A stretch of 39,341 nucleotides of DNA from contig NZ_QTQP01000061.1 of the NCBI RefSeq assembly GCF_003854275.1, forward strand, positions 1-39,341. The letters are read 5' to 3'. The stretch comes from Burkholderia sp. Bp8963 (GTDB lineage Bacteria; Pseudomonadota; Gammaproteobacteria; Burkholderiales; Burkholderiaceae). The notes under the pieces are model-generated. The model did no database searches, had not been told where the DNA came from, and saw only the letters and a list, made by a program, of their open reading frames with translations. This document shows, piece by piece, positions 8,940 to 17,616 of the stretch (position 1 is its first letter; every line of letters starts with the position of its first letter). The position numbers and the translations under genes were made by a program.

Positions 8940-9446
8940 ATGAAGAAACTCCTGATCGCTACCGCCATCGGCGCCTTGTCCGCCACGATGCTGCTGTCGG
9001 CTCCGAGCGCGTTCGCCCAGGAAGCGGCCACGACCGCGAAGAAGGCAACGGCGAAGCGCCCGGCACCGAAGAAGCGCCTGATTCCGCGCAGCAAGAAGGC
9101 GCAAGCGCGCGCCGCAGCGAAGGTCGATGCGGTACCGGACGGCTCGGTCAAGTGGGCGTGCAAGGACGGTCTGTCGTTCAACCTCGCCGGCGACATGAAG
9201 CGTGACCAGGTCGTCACGGTCCACTGGGCGCAGAAGAACTACAAGCTGCCGCGCGAGCAGACGACGACCGGCGCGGACGTGTTCTACGATCCGGCGAACG
9301 GCTTCAAGCTGGTCGTGATCCCGAGCAAGGCAATGCTGTTCAGCGACGCGAACGGCGGCGAGCGCCTCGCGGACGAGTGCGTGACGCCGGAAATGGCGCA
9401 AGGCACGCCGGCGCCGACGCAGTCGAACGAGCTGAAGAACAACTAA
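8940..9446 (+). CDS. Exported small protein with MliC-like C-terminal domain
   Basis: A 168-residue protein with a clear signal peptide (lysines, then a hydrophobic stretch, cleavage likely after AFA at residue 26). A Lys/Ala-rich linker follows (about 27-62). The C-terminal domain has the pattern of MliC/PliC lysozyme inhibitors: WACKDG (Cys74), a beta-rich middle, then TTGADVFYDPANGFKL, the segment IPSKAMLF and a second Cys at 147. MliC-type proteins block C-type lysozyme in the periplasm. I infer the family from the motif pattern only. AAAGG precedes the ATG, and it is 22 bp upstream of the prpD-like gene. Confidence 0.7.
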   Translation: MKKLLIATAIGALSATMLLSAPSAFAQEAATTAKKATAKRPAPKKRLIPRSKKAQARAAAKVDAVPDGSVKWACKDGLSFNLAGDMKRDQVVTVHWAQKNYKLPREQTTTGADVFYDPANGFKLVVIPSKAMLFSDANGGERLADECVTPEMAQGTPAPTQSNELKNN

Positions 9447-9468
9447 TCCCGCTCACGCAGGCACCTCG

Positions 9469-10920
9469 ATGTCCGCGCCAACCTCCAACGTCCGCCCTGC
9501 CCCGGATCCGGTACTCGTCGATATCGTCGACTACGTGCTGAATGCGGGGATCGACAGCGCGCTCGCGCTGGACACTGCGCGTCATTGCCTGATCGACACG
9601 CTCGGCTGCGGACTCGAGGCGCTGTCCTATCCGGCCTGCACCAAGCTTCTGGGCCCTGTCGTGCCCGGCACGATCGTGCCGAACGGCGCGAAGGTGCCCG
9701 GCACGTCGTTCCAGCTCGATCCGGTCCAGGCCGCGTTCGACATCGGCGCGATGATCCGCTGGCTGGACTTCAACGACACCTGGCTCGCCGCCGAATGGGG
9801 CCACCCGTCCGACAACCTGGGCGGGATCCTGGCGACGGCCGACTGGCTGTCACGTACTGCCGTCGCGGCCGGCAAGACGCCGCTCGCGATGCGCGACGTG
9901 CTGGCCGCGATGATCAAGGCCCACGAGATCCAGGGCTGCATCGCGCTCGAGAATTCATTCAACCAGGTCGGGCTCGACCACGTGCTGCTCGTCAAGGTCG
10001 CGTCGACCGCCGTCGTCGGCCAGCTGCTCGGCCTCACGCGCGACGAGCTGATCAACGCGGTATCGAACGCGTTCGTCGACGGCCATGCGCTGCGCACCTA
10101 CCGCCACGCGCCGAACACGGGTTCGCGCAAGTCGTGGGCGGCCGGCGACGCGACGTCGCGCGCGGTGCGCCTCGCGCTGATCGCGAAGACGGGCGAAATG
10201 GGCTACCCGTCGGCGCTGAGCGCGCAGACCTGGGGTTTCTACGACGTGCTGTTCAAAGGGCAGCCGTTCCGCTTCCAGCGTCCGTACGGCACCTACGTGA
10301 TGGAGAACGTGCTGTTCAAGATCGCGTTCCCCGCGGAATTCCACGCGCAGACCGCGGCCGAGGCCGCGATGCAGCTGCACGCGCAGCTCGCCGCGGCGGG
10401 GAAATCGACCGACGACATCAGCCGGATCACGATCCGCACGCACGCGGCGGCAATCCGGATCATCGACAAGCAGGGGCCGCTCGCGAACCCGGCCGATCGC
10501 GACCACTGCATCCAGTACATGGTCGCGGTGCCGCTGCTGTTCGGCCGGCTGACGGCGGCCGACTACGAGGACGCGGTCGCCGCGGACCCGCGCATCGACG
10601 CGCTGCGCGCGAAGACGGTGTGCGTCGAGGACCCGCAGTTCACGATGGATTACCACGACCCCGACAAGCGATCGATTGCGAATGCGCTGACGATCGAGTT
10701 CGCGGACGGATCGAAGCTTGCCGAAGTGGTGGTCGAGTATCCGATCGGCCACAAGCGACGCCGTGCCGACGGCATCCCGCTGCTGATCGAGAAATTCAGG
10801 ACCAACCTCGCCCGCCGCTTCCCGGCAAAGCAGCAACAAGCGATTCTCGACGTGTCGCTGGACCAGGCAGAGCTCGAAGCGATGCCGGTCAATGAGTACG
10901 TCGACTTGTATGTGATATAG
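9469..10920 (+). CDS. prpD: MmgE/PrpD family 2-methylcitrate dehydratase
   Basis: A 483-residue protein that matches PrpD over its whole length, with recognisable blocks DTLGCGLEALSYPACTKLLG, MIRWLDFNDTWLAAEWGHPS and GSRKSWAAGDATSRAVRLAL. PrpD dehydrates 2-methylcitrate in propionate breakdown, and some homologues also dehydrate citrate. No prpB or prpC lies nearby; the neighbour is acnA, 51 bp downstream. A role in the TCA block, or as a dehydratase paired with aconitase, is inferred. ATG 9469 has AGG shortly upstream. Confidence 0.92.
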   Translation: MSAPTSNVRPAPDPVLVDIVDYVLNAGIDSALALDTARHCLIDTLGCGLEALSYPACTKLLGPVVPGTIVPNGAKVPGTSFQLDPVQAAFDIGAMIRWLDFNDTWLAAEWGHPSDNLGGILATADWLSRTAVAAGKTPLAMRDVLAAMIKAHEIQGCIALENSFNQVGLDHVLLVKVASTAVVGQLLGLTRDELINAVSNAFVDGHALRTYRHAPNTGSRKSWAAGDATSRAVRLALIAKTGEMGYPSALSAQTWGFYDVLFKGQPFRFQRPYGTYVMENVLFKIAFPAEFHAQTAAEAAMQLHAQLAAAGKSTDDISRITIRTHAAAIRIIDKQGPLANPADRDHCIQYMVAVPLLFGRLTAADYEDAVAADPRIDALRAKTVCVEDPQFTMDYHDPDKRSIANALTIEFADGSKLAEVVVEYPIGHKRRRADGIPLLIEKFRTNLARRFPAKQQQAILDVSLDQAELEAMPVNEYVDLYVI

Positions 10921-10971
10921 CCGTCAGATACAGGATTATTCTTTCCTAGCCTTAAACCCAGGAAAATCACC

Positions 10972-13689
10972 ATGGCCCACAATCTGCACAAGACCCTCAA
11001 GGAATTCGACAGCGGTTCCGGCAAAGGCAAGTTCTACTCGCTGCCGCAACTCGGCAAGGAACTGAAGACGAAGATCGAGCGCCTGCCGGTGTCGATCCGT
11101 ATCGTGCTCGAGTCCGTGCTGCGCAACTACGACGGCAAGAAGATCACCGAGGAACACATCGAGCAGCTCGCGAACTGGCAGCCGACCGCGAAGCGTGTCG
11201 ACGAAATCCCGTTCGTCGTGTCGCGCGTCGTGCTGCAGGATTTCACGGGCGTGCCGCTGCTCGCCGACATCGCGGCCATGCGCGGTGTCGCGAAGCGCGC
11301 GGGCAAGAACCCAAAGAAGATCGAGCCGCTGGTCCCGGTCGATCTCGTCGTCGACCACTCGGTCCAGATCGACTACTTCGCGCAGAAGGACGCACTCGAT
11401 CTGAACATGAAGCTGGAATTCCAGCGCAACAACGAGCGCTACCAGTTCATGAAGTGGGGCATGCAGGCGTTCGACACGTTCAAGGTCGTGCCGCCGGGCA
11501 TCGGCATCGTCCACCAGGTGAACCTCGAGTACCTCGCGCGCGGCGTCCACAAGAAGAAGGACGCGGACGGCACGGTCTACTACCCGGACACCCTGGTCGG
11601 CACGGACAGCCACACGACGATGATCAACGGCATCGGCGTGGTCGGCTGGGGCGTGGGCGGCATCGAGGCGGAAGCCGGCATGCTCGGCCAGCCCGTGTAC
11701 TTCCTGACGCCGGACGTCGTCGGCGTCGAGCTGAAGGGCCAACTGCGCGAAGGCGTGACGGCCACCGACCTCGTGCTGACCATCACCGAAATGCTGCGCA
11801 AGGAAAAGGTCGTCGGCAAGTTCGTCGAGTTCTTCGGTGAAGGCACGAAGACGCTCGCGCTGCCGGACCGCGCGACGATCGCGAACATGGCGCCGGAATA
11901 CGGCGCGACGATGGGCTTCTTCCCGGTCGACGAGAAGACGATCGACTACTTCAAGGGCACGGGCCGCACGAAGGCGGAAATCGCCGCGTTCGAAAACTAC
12001 TTCAAGGCGCAGGACCTGTTCGGCATTCCGAAGGCCGGCGACATCGACTACTCGAAGACGCTGACGCTGGATCTCGCCACGGTCGCGCCGTCGCTGGCAG
12101 GCCCGAAGCGTCCGCAGGACCGCATCGAGATCGGCCACGTCAAGTCGACGTTCACCGACCTGTTCTCGAAGCCGGTCGCGGAAAACGGCTTCGCGAAGAA
12201 GTCGGAAGACCTGGGCGCCGAATACACGACGAGCAACGGCGTCAACGTGAAGAACGGCGACGTGCTGATCGCCGCGATCACGTCGTGCACGAACACGTCG
12301 AACCCGAGCGTGCTGCTGGCTGCCGGCCTGCTCGCGAAGAAGGCCGTCGAAGCCGGCCTGACCGTCGCGCCGCACATCAAGACGTCGCTCGCCCCGGGGT
12401 CGCGCATCGTCACCGAGTACCTGACGAAGACGGGCCTCTTGCCCTACCTCGCAAAGCTCGGCTTCGAAGTCGCCGCCTACGGCTGCACGACCTGTATCGG
12501 CAACGCGGGCGACCTGACGCCGGAACTGAACGAAGCGATCACGAAGAACGACATCGTCGCGGCAGCCGTGCTGTCGGGCAACCGTAACTTCGAAGCGCGT
12601 ATCCACCCGAACATCCGCGCGAACTTCCTGGCGTCGCCGCCGCTCGTCGTCGCGTACGCGATCGCCGGCAATATCACGCGCGACCTGATGACCGAGCCGG
12701 TCGGCCAGGGCAAGGGCGGCAAGGACATCTACCTCGGCGACATCTGGCCGACGAGCGACGAAATCCACGCGCTGCTCAAGTACGCGCTCGATCCGAAGAA
12801 GTTCGAGGACAACTACTCGAAGCTGACCAAGAAGGGCGACCTCTGGAGCAAGATCGAGGGCGAGACGGGCCAGGTCTACGACTGGCCGACGTCGACGTAC
12901 ATCGCGGAGCCGCCGTTCTTCGGCAAGGACTTCTCGATGGAACCGACCGACGCGATCGTCACGGTCAAGGGCGCGCGCGCGCTCGGCATCTTCGGCGATT
13001 CGGTCACGACCGACCACATCAGCCCGGCAGGCTCGATCAAGGAAGACTCGCCGGCAGGCAAGTGGCTGAAGGAGAACGGCGTGCAGAAGGCCGACTTCAA
13101 CAGCTACGGCTCGCGCCGCGGCAACCATGACGTGATGATGCGCGGCACGTTCGCGAACGTCCGGATCAAGAACCTGATGATCCCGGCGAAGGCAGACGGC
13201 ACCCGCGTCGAAGGCGGCCTGACGATCCACCAGCCGAGCGGCGAGCAGCTGTCGATCTACGACGCGGCGATGAAGTACATCGACGCCGACACGCCGACCG
13301 TCGTGTTCGCGGGCGAAGAGTACGGCACGGGCTCGTCGCGCGATTGGGCCGCGAAGGGCACGCAACTGCTCGGCGTGAAGGCCGTGATCGCACGCAGCTT
13401 CGAGCGGATCCACCGTTCGAACCTGGTCGGCATGGGCGTGCTGCCGCTGCAGTTCAAGGGCGCGGACAGCATCCAGTCGCTCGGCATCACCGGCGACGAA
13501 ACGTTCGACATCGAAGGCCTCGGCGACGACTTCAAGCCGCAGCAGGACGTCACGCTCGTGATCAACGGCAAGGACGGCGAAACGAAGCGCGTGCCGGTGC
13601 TGCTGCGCATCGATACGCCGATCGAAGTGGACTACTACAAGCACGGTGGTATCCTGCCGTTCGTGCTTCGCTCGCTGCTCGCAGCGTAA
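10972..13689 (+). CDS. acnA: Aconitate hydratase A
   Basis: A 905-residue iron-sulfur enzyme that interconverts citrate and isocitrate. The three cluster cysteines are visible as ITSCTNTSNPS (Cys439) and YGCTTCIGNAG (Cys505 and Cys508). The substrate-binding block TDSHTTMINGIGVVGWGVGG and the C-terminal swivel-domain sequence EYGTGSSRDWAAKG, with GRIHRSN-like SFERIHRSNLVG, are present. Length and order of motifs fit AcnA/IRP type rather than AcnB. It probably shares a transcript with the prpD-like gene and ends at a strong terminator. Confidence 0.98.
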   Translation: MAHNLHKTLKEFDSGSGKGKFYSLPQLGKELKTKIERLPVSIRIVLESVLRNYDGKKITEEHIEQLANWQPTAKRVDEIPFVVSRVVLQDFTGVPLLADIAAMRGVAKRAGKNPKKIEPLVPVDLVVDHSVQIDYFAQKDALDLNMKLEFQRNNERYQFMKWGMQAFDTFKVVPPGIGIVHQVNLEYLARGVHKKKDADGTVYYPDTLVGTDSHTTMINGIGVVGWGVGGIEAEAGMLGQPVYFLTPDVVGVELKGQLREGVTATDLVLTITEMLRKEKVVGKFVEFFGEGTKTLALPDRATIANMAPEYGATMGFFPVDEKTIDYFKGTGRTKAEIAAFENYFKAQDLFGIPKAGDIDYSKTLTLDLATVAPSLAGPKRPQDRIEIGHVKSTFTDLFSKPVAENGFAKKSEDLGAEYTTSNGVNVKNGDVLIAAITSCTNTSNPSVLLAAGLLAKKAVEAGLTVAPHIKTSLAPGSRIVTEYLTKTGLLPYLAKLGFEVAAYGCTTCIGNAGDLTPELNEAITKNDIVAAAVLSGNRNFEARIHPNIRANFLASPPLVVAYAIAGNITRDLMTEPVGQGKGGKDIYLGDIWPTSDEIHALLKYALDPKKFEDNYSKLTKKGDLWSKIEGETGQVYDWPTSTYIAEPPFFGKDFSMEPTDAIVTVKGARALGIFGDSVTTDHISPAGSIKEDSPAGKWLKENGVQKADFNSYGSRRGNHDVMMRGTFANVRIKNLMIPAKADGTRVEGGLTIHQPSGEQLSIYDAAMKYIDADTPTVVFAGEEYGTGSSRDWAAKGTQLLGVKAVIARSFERIHRSNLVGMGVLPLQFKGADSIQSLGITGDETFDIEGLGDDFKPQQDVTLVINGKDGETKRVPVLLRIDTPIEVDYYKHGGILPFVLRSLLAA

Positions 13690-13742
13690 GCGCTCCGCTT
13701 TTGCAGGTGCCGCACCGCTTCGGCGGCTGCGGCCGATTTGGA

Positions 13743-13770
13743 AGCCCGGTCTCGTACCGGGCTTTTTTTT
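13743..13770 (+). terminator. Rho-independent terminator of acnA
   Basis: AGCCCGGT at 13743-13750 and ACCGGGCT at 13756-13763 form a perfect 8-bp stem with loop CTCGT, followed by a T-run to 13770. It is 54 bases after the acnA stop. Confidence 0.95.
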
Positions 13771-13983
13771 CGAACGTGCAGTCAGTCGAGTATTTACTCT
13801 AATTTGCGGGCCGCCTGCGCTCGCCGAAAGTCGTCCGAAAGACTGTGTTCCACAGTTCGGAACACCCCGGTGGCAACCGCCCCTTTTTTCATCTGCCCGC
13901 GTCGACGCGCCGCCCGGTCCGCACGCATCGCCCACCACTATCCACGGGGTGAATCATGATGAACGATGGCACCGGCCGGCGCG
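13771..13983. other. Gene-free stretch with an isolated inverted repeat
   Basis: No gene is supported here. The one visible structure is GTGTTCC at 13845-13851 and GGAACAC at 13859-13865, a perfect 7-bp inverted repeat with a 7-base spacer. It could be an old operator that belonged to the now truncated LysR gene next to it, or a chance palindrome. Confidence 0.5.
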
Positions 13984-14163
13984 CTACGCGAGGCGGCGAG
14001 CCGCGGCGCGAATTTTCTCCCTCAGCCACGCTTGCGCCGGCGCGCTATCGTGGCGCCGATGCCAGTACATCGACCAATGAAAGCCCGTCGACGAAAACGG
14101 CAGCGCCTTGAGCACCAACCCGTCTTCCGCAAAGCATCGGGCCATGCGCAGGCAGCCGCGCCG
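13984..14163 (-). pseudogene. C-terminal remnant of a LysR-type regulator
   Basis: Reading the minus strand from 14163 to the TAG at 13984-13986 gives 59 residues ending WSMYWHRRHDSAPAQAWLRE followed by KIRAAARRLA. This is the usual end of LysR-type effector domains (W-x-R-x3-D-x-PA-x-xWLRE-I). A TGA lies immediately upstream in frame, and no HTH or rest of the domain exists here. It is therefore a decayed stub. It may once have regulated the adjacent ABC importer, whose last permease gene points the same way and lies just upstream. Confidence 0.7.
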
Positions 14164-14250
14164 TCAGTCAGCAAAACGAAAGCTTGCGTGTCGCCGTGCT
14201 GCGCGCGGCGACGCATTCAGCGCCGCGCCGAACGGCGCAGCGCCTTGCCG

Positions 14251-15090
14251 TCAACGCACCGCCCGCGCCGCATTGCGCCCGCGCAGCCATTCGAGCGCGA
14301 GCAGCAGGCTCGTCGAAAAGACGATCAGGATCGTCGCGAGCGCGGCGATCGTCGGGCTGATGTTCTCGCGAATCCCGGTAAACATCTGGCGCGGCAGCGT
14401 CGTCTGGTCGGCGCCCGCGAGGAACAGCGTGACCACCACTTCGTCGAACGACGTCGCGAACGCGAACAGCGCGCCCGACATCACGCCCGGCGCGATCACC
14501 GGCAGCGTGATGCGGAAGAACGTCGTGACCGGGTTCGCGCCGAGCGACAGGCTCGCGCGCACGAGGTTGTGGTTGAAGCCCTGCAGCGTCGCGGCGACCG
14601 TCGTGACGACGAACGGCACGCCGAGCGCCGCATGCGCGCAGATCAGCCCCGTATAGGTGTTCGCGAGGCCGAGCGGCGCGAAGAACAGGTACATGCCGAC
14701 GCCGACCACGACCACCGGCACGATCATCGGCGACAGCAGCACGGCCATCAGCAGCCCCTTGCCGCGGAAGTCGGACTTCGTGAGGCCGATCGCGGCGAGC
14801 GTGCCGAGCACGGTCGCGACGACGGTCGCCGACGGCGCGACGATGAAGCTGTTCTTCGCGGCCATCCGCCACTCGTCGGACGCGATCAGGTTCTCGTACC
14901 AGCGCGTCGAGAAGCCCGGAATCGGATAGACGAGAAACGTGCTCGACGAAAACGACAGCGGCACGATCGCGAGCACCGGCAGGATCAGGTACAGCAGCGT
15001 CAACACGACGAGCACGCGCAGCGCGACGTACCACGCGCGTTCGACGAACGACATGTGCGGCGCGAACAGCGGCCTGGCGAGCAGTTTCAT
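14251..15090 (-). CDS. ABC transporter permease, PotC-like (polyamine/opine class)
   Basis: A 279-residue inner-membrane permease of the spermidine/putrescine class. A hydrophobic N-terminal span (about 21-48) precedes the FSSSTFLVYPIPGFSTRWYE region typical of PotC-like proteins. The EAA loop that contacts the ATPase is seen as RASLSLGANPVTTFFRITLP. It is the last gene of the importer operon, 37 bp after the other permease, with AAGGGG upstream of the ATG. Polyamine specificity is a family-level guess. Confidence 0.9.
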   Translation of the reverse strand: MKLLARPLFAPHMSFVERAWYVALRVLVVLTLLYLILPVLAIVPLSFSSSTFLVYPIPGFSTRWYENLIASDEWRMAAKNSFIVAPSATVVATVLGTLAAIGLTKSDFRGKGLLMAVLLSPMIVPVVVVGVGMYLFFAPLGLANTYTGLICAHAALGVPFVVTTVAATLQGFNHNLVRASLSLGANPVTTFFRITLPVIAPGVMSGALFAFATSFDEVVVTLFLAGADQTTLPRQMFTGIRENISPTIAALATILIVFSTSLLLALEWLRGRNAARAVR

Positions 15091-15127
15091 GGTCGAATCC
15101 CCTTCCCTTGTTCGTGGTTGCGCGTGC

Positions 15128-16399
15128 TCAGCCGAGGCTCACGTTCGAGCGCGTGAAGCGGCCATACACCGCGTACAGCACGAGCGTCGCGGCGAGCAGC
15201 AGTCCGCCGAGCGCACACGCCATGCCCCAGTTGATCGTCACGTTCGTGAAGTACGCGACGTAGTAGCTGACCATCTGGTCGTTCGGCCCGCCGAGCAGCG
15301 CCGGCGTGATGTAGTAGCCGATCGCGAGGATGAACACGAGCAGCGCGCCCGCGCCGATGCCCGGATAGGTCTGCGGCACGTACACACGCCAAAACGCGGC
15401 GAACGGATGGCTGCCGAGCGAGATCGCCGCACGCTGGTAGGTCGGCGGGATCGCCTTCATCACGCTGAAGAGCGGCAGGATCATGAACGGCAGCAGGATG
15501 TGCGTCATCGAGATGTACACGCCGACGCGGTTGAACAGCAGCGCGAGCGGCTGCGAGATCAACCCGCTGCCGAGCAGCGCCTTGTTGACGAGCCCTTCGC
15601 TCTGCAGCAGCACGATCCACGCGGCGACGCGCACCAGCACCGACGTCCAGAACGGAATCAGCACGAGGATCATCACGAGGTTCGCGCGCCGCTCCGACAG
15701 CGTCGAGATCCAGTACGCGAGCGGATAGCCGAGCAGCAGCGCGAACAGCGTCACCGCGAAGCCGATCAGCAGCGTGCGGCCGAAGATCGCGAGATAGATC
15801 GACTGGTCCGGATCGGCGGGCACGACGTGGCCGAAGCCGTCCTGCTTGTGATCGAGCGAGGCGAGCAGGTAGAACGGCGAGTACGCGCTGCCATTCTTCG
15901 CGATCGCCTGCCAGTAGGTCGGCTCGCCCCAGCGCGAATCGAGCTCGACGAGCTTGCCGCGAATCTGCGCGGGCGTGAGCGGCTGCCCGTTGTCGCCCGC
16001 GAGCGGCATTGCGCGCGCGGTCTTCGCGACGAGCGAGCGGTAGCCGGGAATCTCGGTGTTGAGCCGCCGCGCGAGCGCACCCATCGCCTCGCTGTCCGCG
16101 ACCTTCGCCATGTCGGCGGCAAGCGCCACGTAAGCCGCGTCGGCGGGCGGCGCCTTGCGGTCCCAGCCGGACAGCGCGGCGACCGTCTTCGGCAGCGCGG
16201 TCGCGATTTCCGGATTCTGCACCGCGCGCGTCAGCAGCGCGCCGATCGGCACGACGAAGATCAGCAGCAGGAAGACCGCGAGCGGCGCGACCAGCAGCAG
16301 CGCCATCGCGCGCTTTTTGGCTTCGGCGGTCTTCAGTTCGCGTTTCAGCGCGGCAGTCGACTGCGTCGACGAAGAGGTAGCGATCGTCATCGTATTCAA
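15128..16399 (-). CDS. ABC transporter permease, PotB-like, with long periplasmic insert
   Basis: A permease of about 420 residues, much longer than the roughly 280-300 of PotB. TM1 is around residues 31-55. A hydrophilic insert of about 130-140 residues (from the NPEIATALPK region to VVPADPDQSI) follows before the remaining spans, probably in the periplasm. The EAA loop is RAAISLGSHPFAAFWRVYVP. The start may be TTG 16399, which has GGAGAG five bases upstream, or ATG 16390 in frame. It lies between the binding protein and the second permease. Confidence 0.88.
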   Translation of the reverse strand: MNTMTIATSSSTQSTAALKRELKTAEAKKRAMALLLVAPLAVFLLLIFVVPIGALLTRAVQNPEIATALPKTVAALSGWDRKAPPADAAYVALAADMAKVADSEAMGALARRLNTEIPGYRSLVAKTARAMPLAGDNGQPLTPAQIRGKLVELDSRWGEPTYWQAIAKNGSAYSPFYLLASLDHKQDGFGHVVPADPDQSIYLAIFGRTLLIGFAVTLFALLLGYPLAYWISTLSERRANLVMILVLIPFWTSVLVRVAAWIVLLQSEGLVNKALLGSGLISQPLALLFNRVGVYISMTHILLPFMILPLFSVMKAIPPTYQRAAISLGSHPFAAFWRVYVPQTYPGIGAGALLVFILAIGYYITPALLGGPNDQMVSYYVAYFTNVTINWGMACALGGLLLAATLVLYAVYGRFTRSNVSLG

Positions 16400-16498
16400 C
16401 GGTTCTCTCCGGCCGGACCGGGAATCCGGCGGCGTGCCGCGCGAAGCGCCGCGATGCGGGCGCGTCGCGCGGCCGGTTGCGTCAGGACTGCGACGCGC

Positions 16499-17545
16499 TT
16501 ACTTCGAGGCCCATGCCGAGAAGCGTTGTTCGAGCTCGTCGCTGTGGTCGGTCCAGAAACCGATATCCTGCAGCACCGCGTTCTTGCCGTTGCTCGGCGA
16601 GTTCGGCAGGTTCGCGAGCGTCTTCGCGTCGAGCGCCTTGATCGCGGCGACGCTCGCGGGGCCGTACGAGATGTTGTGCGCGTAGTCCTGCTGCGGCTTC
16701 GACGTCAGCGTGTACGCGATGTACTGCTCGGCCAGCGCCTTGTTCGGCGAGCCCTTCGGAATCGCCCAGAAGTCGAGATCGTAGATGCTGCCGTTCCAGA
16801 CCACCTTCAGGTTCTTGCCTTCCTTCTGCGCGGCGCTGATGCGGCCGTTGTACGCGGTCGACATCACGACGTCGCCGGCGACGAGGAACTGCGGCGGCTG
16901 CGCGCCAGCTTCCCACCACTGGATGTTCGGCTTCAGCTCGTCGAGCTTCTTGAACGCGCGGTCCTGGCCGGCCTTCGTGCCGAGCACCTTGTAGACGTCC
17001 TTCGGCGCGACGCCGTCGGCCATCAGCGCGAACTCGAGGTTGTAGCGCGCGCCCTTGCGCATCCCGCGCTTGCCCGGGAATTTCTTCACGTCCCAGAAAT
17101 CGGCCCAGCTCGTCGGCGCAGTCTTCAGCTTGTCCGCGTTGTACGCGAGCGCCGTCGACCACACGAAGAAGCCGACGCCGCAGGTCTGCGGCGATTCCGG
17201 AATCAGGTCGGACTTCTTCGCGATCTTCGCCCAGTCGAGCTTCTCGTACAGCCCTTCGTCGCAGCCGCGGTTCAGGTCGCCCGATTCGACCTCGACCACG
17301 TCCCAGTTGACGTGCTTCGCCTCGACCATCGCCTTCACTTTCGCCTGCTCGCCGTTGTATTCGACGGCGGTGACCTTGTTGCCGGTCGACTTCTCGAACG
17401 GCTGGTTGAACGCGACCTTCTGCGCGTCGCCGTTCGCGCCGCCGAAGTTGACGACGGTGATCTCGGCCGCCGAAGCGGATGCGCCGAACACCGCCAGCGC
17501 CAGTGCGAACGCCGTGCGGCGCGCCGTGAAGCTTGCTCGATTCAT
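16499..17545 (-). CDS. ABC transporter periplasmic substrate-binding protein (PotD/PotF-like)
   Basis: A 348-residue exported binding protein. The signal peptide MNRASFTARRTAFALALAVF continues to a likely cut after ASASA, giving a mature start AEITVVNFGG. Blocks such as VNWDVVEVESGDLNRGCDEG and VWSTALAYNADKL are typical of the polyamine-binding family (extracellular binding protein family 1). ATG 17545 has AGAGGA upstream; the longer open frame has no signal peptide and is rejected. The ligand is not identifiable from sequence alone. The gene sits second in the importer operon. Confidence 0.92.
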   Translation of the reverse strand: MNRASFTARRTAFALALAVFGASASAAEITVVNFGGANGDAQKVAFNQPFEKSTGNKVTAVEYNGEQAKVKAMVEAKHVNWDVVEVESGDLNRGCDEGLYEKLDWAKIAKKSDLIPESPQTCGVGFFVWSTALAYNADKLKTAPTSWADFWDVKKFPGKRGMRKGARYNLEFALMADGVAPKDVYKVLGTKAGQDRAFKKLDELKPNIQWWEAGAQPPQFLVAGDVVMSTAYNGRISAAQKEGKNLKVVWNGSIYDLDFWAIPKGSPNKALAEQYIAYTLTSKPQQDYAHNISYGPASVAAIKALDAKTLANLPNSPSNGKNAVLQDIGFWTDHSDELEQRFSAWASK

Positions 17546-17616
17546 GATGGTTCCTCTCGTGGTGGAAGTGAGCCGTTCTTGTGGACGACGTGCTGTGAAA
17601 AAGCGTGAAGCGGTGA

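Noticed and set aside
10936..13938. 1000-codon minus-strand frame opposite acnA
   Set aside because: Mirror frame of a highly expressed GC-rich gene, Arg/Val-rich and without domains.
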